A stretch of DNA of 42,699 nt, from the NCBI RefSeq assembly GCF_946886695.1, contig NZ_CAMPJD010000044.1:1-42699 (forward strand), written 5' to 3'. The translations under genes were made by a program, and so were the position numbers. The stretch comes from an uncultured Pseudoxanthomonas sp. (GTDB lineage: Bacteria; Pseudomonadota; Gammaproteobacteria; Xanthomonadales; Xanthomonadaceae). Positions 18,850 to 26,452 of the stretch are shown in pieces; positions within the stretch are counted from its first letter, which is position 1; the number at the start of each line of letters is the position of its first letter. The notes beneath the pieces are model-generated. The model ran no database searches and was not told the DNA's origin. It saw nothing but the letters and a program-made list of their open reading frames with translations.

Positions 18850-20523
18850 TCAGCGACGGACGGCGTAGGGTCCGAACGTGTTGCCGATGAAGCCGCCTGC
18901 GGTCTCCACGCTCAGCAGGCTCGCATCCAGGCCGGAGGCGACGGACCTCCACTCGCCTGATGCCAGCGCGTAATCGGCATCCAGACGCGGACCGTCGAGG
19001 CGGAAGCGCAGCGTGATCGGCATGGCGTTCGCATCCAGCGGCATGCGTGCCAGCCGTTCGCCTTCCTTCGCGCCATCGCGGCTGCTGCGCCGGTACAGCG
19101 ACACCGCCAAGCCGCGCGCGTCGCGTTCGACACCGAGCACGTAGTGACCGTATTCGTTCTGCAGCAGGGCGAGTCCCGCCAACTCGCCTGGCGACGGGTC
19201 GAACGAGGCGATCGTCGTTTCCAGCGTGGCATGGTGGTGCTGAAGGCGGTGCGCGACATAGGACGGTTGGCCGGGGGTGGCGCCGAATCCGCCGAGCGGC
19301 ATCGCGCCGGGCGAGAGCGTCAAGCCCTGTGCACCGGTGGTGTACCACCTCGTCTTCGGCGGATGCAGCGTCATCCACGACAGCGGCAGCGCCGGCGCGT
19401 CGAAGCGCTCCGTCCATGCGATCGGCCCACTGGTCGGCAGCGGCTGTGGATTGCGTGGCAGGTCCGGGCGCTTCACGACCATCGGCACGCGCTCGCCACG
19501 CGGCAGGATCACCGGCCAGCCGTCCTTCCAGGTCACCGGCAGCAGGAAGGTCTCGCGGCCCAGGTTGTACTGGTTGCCGCGATAGGGACGCGTGGCAAGG
19601 AAGACCGCCCACCACGCGCCGTCCTTCAGCTGCACGAACTGCGCATGGCCGGTGGACGTCACCGGATCGATGCGCTTCGGGTCGAGATCGCGCTGCGTCA
19701 GTGACGGGTTGTCCGGGAACGCTTCGTACGGTCCCGTCAGCTTGCGGCTGCGCCAGACCATCTGCGCATGCTGCTCGCCGGTGCCGCCCTCGGCGGCGGT
19801 CAGGTAGTACCAGCCGTCGTGCTTGAAGATGTGCGGCCCTTCGACGTGCTCGGGATTCGTTGAAGGGTCCGCGCCGCCATCCACCAGCAGGATGCGTTCG
19901 CCCACGCGTTCGCGCCTGTCGAAGTCGAAGCGCTGCAGCCAGACCGCGCGGTGGCCGTCATAGCGCAGCTTTCCATCGGGCACGTCGTTGTGCACCACCC
20001 AGGCGCTGCCATCGTCATCGAAGAACAGCGAAGGGTCGATGCCGCTGACGCCGAGCCAGATCGGGTCGGACCACGGGCCGGCGGGATTTTCTGCCGTCAC
20101 CACGAAGTTGCCGCGGTCGCAGTAGAAGCAGGTGTTGGCGATGTAGAAGGTGCCGTCGTGGTGGGCGAGGGTGGCGGCGAACAGGCCGCGTGTCAGTTCT
20201 TCCTTGTCGCCGTAGTGGATCTGGTCCGGGCGATGGATCGCATTGCCGATCTGCGTCCACGAAACCAGGTCGGTGCTCTGGAAGACCGGCAGGCCGGGGA
20301 AATAGCCGAAGGTCGAGGTGACGAGATAGAAGTCGTCGCCGACGCGGATGGCGGACGGGTCCGGATAGAAGCCGGCGACCACCGGGTTGCGGAACTGCGT
20401 GGCGTCGACGGACGGGCCACCGTCGTCGCCGGCATAGCGGACCTCGCGGAAGACGGCGTCACCCGCCCATGCGGACGCCATCGAAAGAATGCCCATCACC
20501 GCCAGTGCGCAACGCGTCAACAT
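18850..20523 (-). CDS. Glycoside hydrolase family 43 protein, secreted (beta-xylosidase/arabinofuranosidase type)
   Basis: 557 residues from the ATG at 20523, with GAGGAAG just upstream; an in-frame ATG at 20571 lies inside dgoK and is not favoured. Sec signal: MLTRCALAVMGILSMASAWA. Propeller domain: GFYPDPSAIRVGDDFYLVTS (base Asp), GVSGIDPSLFFDDDG (second Asp), VEGPHIFKHDGWYYLTAAEG (acid Glu). A GH43_C2 sandwich starts near residue 370 (WTERFDAPALPLSWM). This architecture is common in xylan beta-xylosidases. It is paralogous to, but quite different from, the next gene. It follows dgoK by 11 bases, so it is in the same transcript as galactonate catabolism. Confidence 0.92.
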   Translation of the reverse strand: MLTRCALAVMGILSMASAWAGDAVFREVRYAGDDGGPSVDATQFRNPVVAGFYPDPSAIRVGDDFYLVTSTFGYFPGLPVFQSTDLVSWTQIGNAIHRPDQIHYGDKEELTRGLFAATLAHHDGTFYIANTCFYCDRGNFVVTAENPAGPWSDPIWLGVSGIDPSLFFDDDGSAWVVHNDVPDGKLRYDGHRAVWLQRFDFDRRERVGERILLVDGGADPSTNPEHVEGPHIFKHDGWYYLTAAEGGTGEQHAQMVWRSRKLTGPYEAFPDNPSLTQRDLDPKRIDPVTSTGHAQFVQLKDGAWWAVFLATRPYRGNQYNLGRETFLLPVTWKDGWPVILPRGERVPMVVKRPDLPRNPQPLPTSGPIAWTERFDAPALPLSWMTLHPPKTRWYTTGAQGLTLSPGAMPLGGFGATPGQPSYVAHRLQHHHATLETTIASFDPSPGELAGLALLQNEYGHYVLGVERDARGLAVSLYRRSSRDGAKEGERLARMPLDANAMPITLRFRLDGPRLDADYALASGEWRSVASGLDASLLSVETAGGFIGNTFGPYAVRR

Positions 20524-20534
20524 GGTCTGCTTCC

Positions 20535-21446
20535 TCAAGTGGTGGTGGCGGCGCTCGTGCGCCGTGACCACAGCGCATGCAGGCCGCGTGCGGCCAGGTC
20601 TTCCGGGTGTCGCTGCACGCCGACGCCCAGCGTGGTCAGCGCATGCGCGTACGACGCCAGCAGGCGGTCGTTGCCGACCAGGTGCACCTGTGCGGGACGC
20701 GGCGCATGCGAGAACAGGCCCGACGCGCGCAGTTCATGGCCGATCAGCAGGCCGGACAGATACGACGGCAGTGCCGGCTCGGCGAGCTGCTGGAACAGAC
20801 CGGTGGTGCGTACGCCGAACAGATGGTGCAGCAGGCCACCTGCATCTGCGCTGCGCTTGAGGCCGGCGTCGAACGCGTAGCCGTCGAAGCGCACGTCGCC
20901 GACGGGCATCAGTCGTCCCAGGATGCTGTGCTGGCGCAGGACCGCATAGAGCTCGCCGGTCATCGCGGTCGCGATCCGCTGCACCCTGCCGTCGCGTACC
21001 GTGACCCACTTGCTGTGTGTCCCGGGCAGGCAGACCAGGTGCGTGCCGCCGGGCAGCACGTCCAGCAGTGCCGCCAGCTGCGTCTCTTCGCCGCGCATCA
21101 CGTCGGGCACGGTATCGGAATCGTTGTCGCGCAACCCCGGCACCAGCCACAGCGCGCGGTCGTCGAAGCCCGGAGGCTGGAAGCGCTGCATGCCCAGCGC
21201 CAGCGCATGGTTGCCGGCGGGGCAGGGCAGGTAAGGCATTTCGTGCCAGCCGCCGCGACCGCCGACCATCCCGCACAGCAGGACGTCGGTGTCGTCCCAG
21301 CCCGCGATCTCCTGTGCCAGCACGTCGCCGAAGCGTCCTCCGCATGCCATCACACCGTGGTCGCTGCGACGGCGCTCGCGGACCTGGCCATCGTCGGCCA
21401 TGCGGTACAGGCGCAGGGTGCTGGTGCCCCAGTCGACGGCGATCAT
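20535..21446 (-). CDS. dgoK: 2-dehydro-3-deoxygalactonokinase
   Basis: 303 residues beginning MIAVDWGTSTLRLYRM, the DWGTSxLR phosphate-binding start of the DgoK family, with GMVGGRGGWHEMPYLPCPA and LPGTHSKWV further on. It phosphorylates 2-keto-3-deoxy-D-galactonate to the 6-phosphate using ATP in the cytoplasm. The ATG overlaps the lactonase stop by ATGA. With dgoA and dgoD in the same operon the assignment is secure. Confidence 0.93.
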   Translation of the reverse strand: MIAVDWGTSTLRLYRMADDGQVRERRRSDHGVMACGGRFGDVLAQEIAGWDDTDVLLCGMVGGRGGWHEMPYLPCPAGNHALALGMQRFQPPGFDDRALWLVPGLRDNDSDTVPDVMRGEETQLAALLDVLPGGTHLVCLPGTHSKWVTVRDGRVQRIATAMTGELYAVLRQHSILGRLMPVGDVRFDGYAFDAGLKRSADAGGLLHHLFGVRTTGLFQQLAEPALPSYLSGLLIGHELRASGLFSHAPRPAQVHLVGNDRLLASYAHALTTLGVGVQRHPEDLAARGLHALWSRRTSAATTT

Positions 21447-22342
21447 GGCAGCCGCACCCGGTCGATATCGCGGGCGAGACGACGTTCGTTGCGATGCGCG
21501 AAGACGCCCCCCGACAACGGATGCGTCGCCAGCGCAGCAGCGTCCAGTCCTACGCGCGCGCTGGTGACATACAGCAGGTCGTCGCGCAGCGTGCAGCAGG
21601 ACGGTTGCGATGCCGGCACCCGGACGATGCGGTCGATCCGGCCATCCGGCAGGTAGCGCACCACGCGGCCCGCTCCCCACTGTGCATTCCACACCGCGCC
21701 TTCGGCATCGACGATGGAGCCATCCGGCTCCGCGCCCGCCAGGTCGAGGTCGACGAACACCGCGATGTCGGACACGCTTGCGGTGGCCGCGTCGTACCGG
21801 CAATGCAGGATCCGCGGCGTCACCGAGTCGCAGAAGTACATCCGCGTGCCGCTGGCGTCGAAGCAGATCGAATTCGGGATGGCGGCGCGCGGCAGCGCGA
21901 GTTCACGCAGTCCATGCGCGGCCGTGTACTGGTGGAAGCGGCCGGTCGGACGCAGGTCGGCGTGTTCGCTCTTCGTGCCGAACACGAAGCCCCGGTGGCG
22001 ATCCGCGCGGCCGTCGTTGATGCGGGTCATCGGGTCGTCGGCTTCGACGTCGGCCAGCTTCTCGAGGGAGAGCTCGCGGCTGGACAGCTGCGCTTCGACA
22101 TCGCTCGCGTACAGGCCCTTGGCCAGGCCCAGCAGCAGGCGTCCGTCTTCGCCCAGTGCCAGGCAGCCGAGCGGGGCAGGCAGCGACCAGGTATGCGTGT
22201 GCCCGCTGTCGGGGTCGTGCCGCCACAGTTCGGCGGCGAGGATGTCGGTCCAGTACAGGACGCGCCGGCGATCGCACCACAGGATGCATTCGCCCAGCGT
22301 GCAGCGGCTGTCGACGGCCAGGGTCGCCAGCGCCGTCGTCAC
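21443..22342 (-). CDS. SMP-30/gluconolaconase-type sugar lactonase
   Basis: 299 residues from a GTG at 22342; an ATG at 22369 is the alternative and would overlap dgoD by 23 bases. The six-bladed propeller signatures are RCTLGECILWCDRRRVLYWT (metal Glu; LGEC where LGEG is usual), INDGRADRHRGFVFGTK, IPNSICFDASGTRMYFCDS and EPDGSIVDAEGAVWNAQWG (metal Asp). These calcium/zinc enzymes open sugar lactones. Within this operon it should hydrolyse D-galactono-lactone to D-galactonate. L-arabinono-lactone is also possible, since arabinose and galactose lactones share stereochemistry. Confidence 0.88.
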   Translation of the reverse strand: MTTALATLAVDSRCTLGECILWCDRRRVLYWTDILAAELWRHDPDSGHTHTWSLPAPLGCLALGEDGRLLLGLAKGLYASDVEAQLSSRELSLEKLADVEADDPMTRINDGRADRHRGFVFGTKSEHADLRPTGRFHQYTAAHGLRELALPRAAIPNSICFDASGTRMYFCDSVTPRILHCRYDAATASVSDIAVFVDLDLAGAEPDGSIVDAEGAVWNAQWGAGRVVRYLPDGRIDRIVRVPASQPSCCTLRDDLLYVTSARVGLDAAALATHPLSGGVFAHRNERRLARDIDRVRLP

Positions 22343-22346
22343 GGCC

Positions 22347-23498
22347 TCACCACTCGGCCACGCTGCCATCGGCGTGCCGCCACAGCGGATTGCGCCAGCG
22401 CGGCGGTTGCCGGCTCGCTTCGACCAGGCGGGCTTCGTCGATCTCCACGCCCAGGCCCGGTTTCGGCAACGCGGCGATGCTGCCGGTGTCGTCGCAGCGG
22501 AAATCCTCCTTGTTGAGCACGTAGTCCAGCAGGTCCGCGCCCGTGTTGTAGTGGATGCCGATGCTCTGTTCCTGCAGCATCGCGTTGTGGCTGACGAAGT
22601 CCACCTGCAGGCACGCGGCCAGCGCCACCGGGCCCAGCGGGCAATGCGGCGCCAGCGCCACATCGTGTGCTTCGGCCATCGCCGCGATCTTCACGCACTC
22701 GGTGATGCCGCCGGCGTGCGACAGGTCGGGCTGCAGGATCGCCAGGCCGCCGGCAGCGAGCACCGGTTTGAACTCGGCGCGCGAGTACATGCGCTCGCCC
22801 GCGGCCAGCGGAATCGAGGTGGCATCCGACAGCGGACGGTAGTATTCCCACTGTTCGGGCAGCACGGGCTCTTCGACGAACAACGGCTTGAACGGCGCCA
22901 GTTCGCGCAGCAGCACGCGCGCCATCGGTGCGCTGACGCGGCCGTGGAAGTCGATGCCGAAGTCCACGCGGTCGCCCATCGCTTCGCGGATGGCCGCCAC
23001 CTTGGCCACCGCGGCATCGATCGCGCGCGGGCTGTCGATCAGCTTCAGTTCTTCGGTGCCGTTGAACTTGAACGTGTCGAACCCCAGCGACTGGTACTGC
23101 CGCATCTGCGCGACGATGTCAGAAGGACGGTCGCCACCGACCCAGCGGTAGGTCTTCATGCGGTCGCGCACCAGGCCACCGAGCAATTGGTACACCGGCA
23201 CGCCCAACGCCTTGCCCTTGATGTCCCACAGCGCCTGGTCGATGCCGGCGATGGCGCTCATCAGGATCGCGCCGCCCCGGTAGAAGCCACCGCGATACAG
23301 CACCTGCCAGAGATCGTTGATGCGCGCCGGATCCTGGCCAACGAGATAGTCGGACAGTTCGTGCACCGCCGCTTCCACCGCGTGGGCGCGACCTTCGATG
23401 ACCGGCTCGCCCCAACCGGTGATGCCTTCGTCGGTTTCCACCTTGAGGAACAGCCAGCGCGGTGCGGCGTGGTAGGTGCTGAGGCGGACGATCTTCAT
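22347..23498 (-). CDS. dgoD: D-galactonate dehydratase
   Basis: 383 residues, matching E. coli DgoD along its length. Diagnostic segments: [95 protein letters not shown] and the C-terminus [13 protein letters not shown]. The DFH, EEP and GER motifs supply the Mg ligands and general acid of this enolase-superfamily enzyme. It converts D-galactonate to 2-keto-3-deoxygalactonate. It overlaps dgoA by ATGA. Confidence 0.96.
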   Translation of the reverse strand: MKIVRLSTYHAAPRWLFLKVETDEGITGWGEPVIEGRAHAVEAAVHELSDYLVGQDPARINDLWQVLYRGGFYRGGAILMSAIAGIDQALWDIKGKALGVPVYQLLGGLVRDRMKTYRWVGGDRPSDIVAQMRQYQSLGFDTFKFNGTEELKLIDSPRAIDAAVAKVAAIREAMGDRVDFGIDFHGRVSAPMARVLLRELAPFKPLFVEEPVLPEQWEYYRPLSDATSIPLAAGERMYSRAEFKPVLAAGGLAILQPDLSHAGGITECVKIAAMAEAHDVALAPHCPLGPVALAACLQVDFVSHNAMLQEQSIGIHYNTGADLLDYVLNKEDFRCDDTGSIAALPKPGLGVEIDEARLVEASRQPPRWRNPLWRHADGSVAEW

Positions 23499-24118
23499 GC
23501 GGCGTGGTCCAGGTAGGCCTGCCGGAAACGCCGCGCGTGTTCGCGCGTGCGCTCGACCGGTTGGCCGGGCTTGTAAAGTTCGCCGCCGATGCCGGCGCCC
23601 TGACAGCCGGCTGAGAGGTAGCCGGAGAGGGTGTCGGGCGTGACGCCACCGACGGCGAATAGGGGGACGGGCGGCAGCGCGCTGCGCAGTGCGCGCACCA
23701 GCGCCGGTCCGTGTACGGAAGCCGGGAAAAGTTTGAGCATCTGCGCGCCGGCATCGAGTGCGTCGAAGGCTTCGCTTGCGGTGGCGAAGCCGGCCGCCAC
23801 CTGCAGGCCGTGCTCCACCGCGTGGCGGATGACCGCCGGACGCGTGTTCGGCGTCACCATCAAGCGGCCGCCGGCCGCCACCAGCGCATCGGCGGATGCC
23901 GTGGTCAGCACGGTGCCGGCGCCGATCATCGCGCGCTGGCCGAAGGCGGCCACGGCGATGCGTACGCTGTGTTCCCAGTCCGGCGAATTGGTCGGTATCT
24001 CGATCGCGTCGTAGCCTTCCTCCACCAGCACGCCGACATGCGCGGGCACCTCGGCGGGCGTGATCCCGCGCAGGATCGCGATCAGCGGCAGGGCGAAAGG
24101 GAGGGGTGGGCTGTCCAT
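23495..24118 (-). CDS. dgoA: 2-dehydro-3-deoxy-6-phosphogalactonate aldolase
   Basis: 207 residues from the ATG at 24118 ([20 protein letters not shown]). This KDPG/KDPGal aldolase fold has [17 protein letters not shown] (catalytic Glu), GAGTVLT, LMVTPNT and MLKLFPAS with the Schiff-base lysine. IEIPTNSP is the DgoA-type version of the loop. It splits KDPGal to pyruvate and D-glyceraldehyde-3-phosphate. It follows the SDR gene by 4 bases and overlaps dgoD by 4. Confidence 0.94.
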   Translation of the reverse strand: MDSPPLPFALPLIAILRGITPAEVPAHVGVLVEEGYDAIEIPTNSPDWEHSVRIAVAAFGQRAMIGAGTVLTTASADALVAAGGRLMVTPNTRPAVIRHAVEHGLQVAAGFATASEAFDALDAGAQMLKLFPASVHGPALVRALRSALPPVPLFAVGGVTPDTLSGYLSAGCQGAGIGGELYKPGQPVERTREHARRFRQAYLDHAA

Positions 24119-24122
24119 GCGC

Positions 24123-24863
24123 TCAGTCGTGGTAGACCTGCGAACGGCCGCCATCGATGGTGATGTCGGTGGCGTTGATGAAGCGGGCTTCATCGCTGGC
24201 GAGGAACAACGCGGTATAGGCCACTTCCTCCGGCGTGCCGATGCGTTGCGGCGGCAGCAGCGCGGTCTGTTTCGCGCGCGTGCCGGGCTCGCGTTCGAAC
24301 CAGGCTTCGATGCGCGGCACCAGGATCAGGCCGGGCGAAATCGAATTCACCCGGATGCCGTGCGCGGCGTACTCGATACCGAGCGAACGGGTCAGGCCGA
24401 TCAGGCCGTGCTTGGCCACCGGATACGGGAAGCAGCCGGCGATGATCTTGTGCCCATGTACCGAGGCGATGTTGACGATGGAGCCGGCACCCTGCGCCAG
24501 CATGGCCGGCAGCACCGCGCGACACAGGTGCCATGCACCCTTGAGGTTCAGCGCGAAGCAGCGCTCCCAGTCTTCGTCCGACAGCGACAGCGGCTCGGAG
24601 AACACGTCGGCGCCGGCGTTGTTCACCAGCGCATCGATGCGGCCATGCCGCTCGCGCACGGACTGCACGATGGCATCGATGGCGGCGGCATCCGTGATGT
24701 CGGCGAGGTGGTGGGTGACGCCCGCGTCGGTGGAGGTCGCCGGTTGTCGATCGAGCCCGATGACGGTGGCGCCCTCGCGGGCGAACAGGCGCGCGGTCGC
24801 CGCGCCGATGCCGCTGGCGGCGCCGGTGACGATGGCGATCTTGCCGGACAGTCGGGTGCTCAC
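24123..24863 (-). CDS. Short-chain dehydrogenase, probable D-galactose (or L-arabinose/D-fucose) 1-dehydrogenase
   Basis: 246 residues from a GTG at 24863 (M)STRLSGKIAIVTGAASGIG. Rossmann motif TGAASGIG, NNAG, active-site Ser in VNIASVHGHK, and the YPVAK Tyr-Lys pair. The classical SDR length is kept, and the C-terminus reads TDITIDGGRSQVYHD. The following genes process galactonate, so oxidation of galactose to its lactone is the missing first step and the best guess; the sequence alone does not prove the sugar. Some homologues act on L-arabinose, D-fucose or L-rhamnose. The GTG overlaps the stop of a leader ORF (GTGA), suggesting coupled translation. Confidence 0.82.
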   Translation of the reverse strand: MSTRLSGKIAIVTGAASGIGAATARLFAREGATVIGLDRQPATSTDAGVTHHLADITDAAAIDAIVQSVRERHGRIDALVNNAGADVFSEPLSLSDEDWERCFALNLKGAWHLCRAVLPAMLAQGAGSIVNIASVHGHKIIAGCFPYPVAKHGLIGLTRSLGIEYAAHGIRVNSISPGLILVPRIEAWFEREPGTRAKQTALLPPQRIGTPEEVAYTALFLASDEARFINATDITIDGGRSQVYHD

Positions 24864-24940
24864 GGGCGCGCACCTGCGGGTGGCGCGGACGCGGCGATGG
24901 CGCCGGCACCCGAGGTGCCGTCGGACTGCGATGTCGCCAT
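24860..24940 (-). CDS. 26-codon leader ORF with strong ribosome-binding site, translationally coupled to the SDR gene
   Basis: Encodes MATSQSDGTSGAGAIAASAP followed by PAGARP. GGGAGGAGG (24946-24954) stands 5 bases before the ATG, the best ribosome-binding site of the operon, and its TGA overlaps the SDR GTG. It resembles no known protein. It may be a leader peptide setting translation of the operon, or the remnant N-terminus of a deleted gene. An alternative is a mis-assigned start for the SDR, but the frames differ. Confidence 0.5.
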   Translation of the reverse strand: MATSQSDGTSGAGAIAASAPPAGARP

Positions 24941-25091
24941 GGGGCCCTCCTCCCGGCGTTGATCGGATGCGGGACCACCGTGCGGCGGGCCTGTGCCGGC
25001 CGTCCGTGGGTGCCCCCGTTGCGGGCGGCCCGATGTCCCGGCCAGCCCGCCCTTGAAGCGTGGCATAGCCTCGCGTGGGCATCTATGTACG

Positions 25092-25110
25092 ACAAATGAA
25101 ATTTTTGTCA
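25092..25110. promoter_or_regulatory. Palindrome GACAAA-N7-TTTGTC in the SDR/lysR intergenic region
   Basis: Perfect 6-base arms with a 7-base AT-rich spacer. Flanking TA and TA extend the symmetry beyond one mismatch. It lies between the SDR operon and lysR, 18 bases left of the CTAT-N11-ATAG box. It overlaps TTGTCA (25106-25111), a 5/6 match to a -35 hexamer for lysR. It may be a second regulator's operator or part of the LysR activation site. Confidence 0.5.
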
Positions 25111-25115
25111 TAGGC

Positions 25116-25134
25116 TATTCCCAGTGCGAATAGG
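25116..25134. promoter_or_regulatory. LysR-type box CTAT-N11-ATAG in front of lysR and the SDR operon
   Basis: CTATTCCCAGTGCGAATAG follows the T-N11-A rule with a CTAT/ATAG dyad. The same 19-base layout recurs upstream of the TonB receptor (26167-26185). It sits 21 bases before the lysR ATG, overlapping the likely lysR -10 region, consistent with autorepression and divergent activation of the sugar operon. Confidence 0.6.
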
Positions 25135-25154
25135 TCATTTGCCCGGAGGTTCCC

Positions 25155-26156
25155 ATGGTCCAACCCACCACCGGCTGGTTCGGCGCCACCCGGCTCAAGA
25201 CCCGTCATCTCACCCTGCTGCTGCACCTGTACGAGCAGCGGTCGGTGCTGCGTGCCGCCGAGGCCGCCAACATGACCCAGCCCGCCGCGTCCAAGCTGCT
25301 GGCGGAAATGGAAAACCTGCTGGGCGTGCCGTTGTTCGAGCGGCACGCGCGTGGGGTGGAGCCGACCTGGTACGGCCAGGTGCTGATCCGTCGCGCGCGC
25401 TCCGCGCTGTCGGAGATCGGGCGCGCCCACGACGAGATCGCCGCGTTGCGCAGCGGGCGGATGGGCCAGGCGTCCATCGGCACGGTGGTGAACCCGGGCA
25501 CCACCCTGGTTCCCCAGGCGGTTGCGGCGGTGAAGCGCGACTTTCCCGACATCCTCATCAAGGTCGAGATGGACTACAGCCGGCCCCTGGTCGCCAAGCT
25601 GCTGGATGGGCAGCTGGATATCGTCATCGGTCGCATCATGGGCCCGGAAGGTGCGGGCGAGCTGGACTTCGAGCCGCTGGCGGACGAGCCGCATGCCGTC
25701 ATCGTGCGCGCCGGGCATCCGCTCACCCGGCGTCCGCGAATCACCCATGCAGACCTGGTCGACTACGGCTGGATCATGCCGCCGGCCGCCAGCGTGCTGC
25801 GCTCGCGGCTGGACGCGGTGTTCCTGGAGCACGGCCAGCCGCCGCCGCAGAACATCGTGGAAACCGCCTCGCTGCCGGTGATCATCCACCTGCTGCGCCA
25901 CAGCGACATGCTCACCGCACTGCCCGCCGAATCCGTGGGCCCGTACCTGCAGACCGGCCAGATGTGCGTGCTGCCGATCGAGCTGGGGGTGCGCATGGAG
26001 TTCTTCGGCATCGTGCGCCGCCGCGACCAGCTGCTGTCGCCAGGCGCCGAGCGCGTGCTGGAGGCGCTGCGGGCAACCGCCCGCCGGCTGTATGCCGAAC
26101 CGGAGCCGCCGCGTCCCTCGGGCGCATTGCCGCCGGGTGAGGGTTCCCCGGGCTGA
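25155..26156 (+). CDS. LysR-family transcription regulator, GbpR-like (galactose/xyloglucan regulon candidate)
   Basis: 333 residues. The N-terminal winged helix-turn-helix is at about residues 14-75: LKTRHLTLLLHLYEQRSVLR, AAEAANMTQPAASKLLAEME. The effector domain (from about 103) reads IGTVVNPGTTLVPQAVAAVK and ELDFEPLADEPHAVIVR. The LKTRHLTLL start and the VNPG region resemble the GbpR/PcaQ/CbbR-like group in which GbpR responds to L-arabinose, D-fucose or D-galactose; this match is from memory. GGAGG precedes the ATG by 5 bases. It is divergent from the galactonate operon and upstream of the TonB receptor, so it can regulate both. Confidence 0.9.
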   Translation: MVQPTTGWFGATRLKTRHLTLLLHLYEQRSVLRAAEAANMTQPAASKLLAEMENLLGVPLFERHARGVEPTWYGQVLIRRARSALSEIGRAHDEIAALRSGRMGQASIGTVVNPGTTLVPQAVAAVKRDFPDILIKVEMDYSRPLVAKLLDGQLDIVIGRIMGPEGAGELDFEPLADEPHAVIVRAGHPLTRRPRITHADLVDYGWIMPPAASVLRSRLDAVFLEHGQPPPQNIVETASLPVIIHLLRHSDMLTALPAESVGPYLQTGQMCVLPIELGVRMEFFGIVRRRDQLLSPGAERVLEALRATARRLYAEPEPPRPSGALPPGEGSPG

Positions 26157-26452
26157 GTCGGGCCAGCTATTCGGGTTCGATATAGCTGGCGATCAATATT
26201 TCATTGGTGCGGCATGTCAGCGCCGCCTATGCTCCCGCCGCAGTCACAAAGAGCGGTCCCACGGCCGCCGGTTGATTGTCCGGGTCGGGCCAGATGGCTT
26301 TCACCGCCCTGACATCCGCCACGGATGGATCCGCACCACCGGCGACTGCGGCCGCAGCCGTCACATGCTTCATCCGGCCGAAAGACGCGAAGACGTCCGC
26401 GGATCGGGACCAAAACTCAATCGCTTGTCATGTGTCCTGGGAGGGAACATCC
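26157..26452 (+). promoter_or_regulatory. Promoter and leader region of the TonB receptor operon
   Basis: 296 bases without a gene. It holds the perfect inverted repeat GCCAGCTAT-N11-ATAGCTGGC (26162-26190) containing the LysR box. A weak -10 TATGCT at 26228-26233 would place a start near 26240, with the box centre at about -63, normal for LysR activation. A long leader of about 210 bases would result, ending in GGGAGGG before the receptor ATG. I see no riboswitch or terminator in it. Confidence 0.5.
26162..26190. promoter_or_regulatory. Perfect 9-11-9 inverted repeat carrying a CTAT-N11-ATAG LysR-type box
   Basis: GCCAGCTAT and ATAGCTGGC flank an 11-base spacer. The inner part CTATTCGGGTTCGATATAG has the same CTATTC start, ATAG end and 19-base length as the site in front of lysR. 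No T-tract follows, so it is not a good intrinsic terminator for lysR, although it begins only 6 bases after the lysR stop. Most likely it is the operator of the TonB receptor. Confidence 0.65.

Noticed and set aside
26162..26190. Inverted repeat as intrinsic terminator of the LysR gene
   Set aside because: No T-tract after the stem, and the inner CTAT-N11-ATAG matches the copy before lysR, so an operator is more likely.
26276..26452. Upstream start for the TonB receptor
   Set aside because: The extra 59 residues carry no signal peptide and no ribosome-binding site precedes them, whereas the ATG at 26453 has GGGAGGG and a signal sequence.
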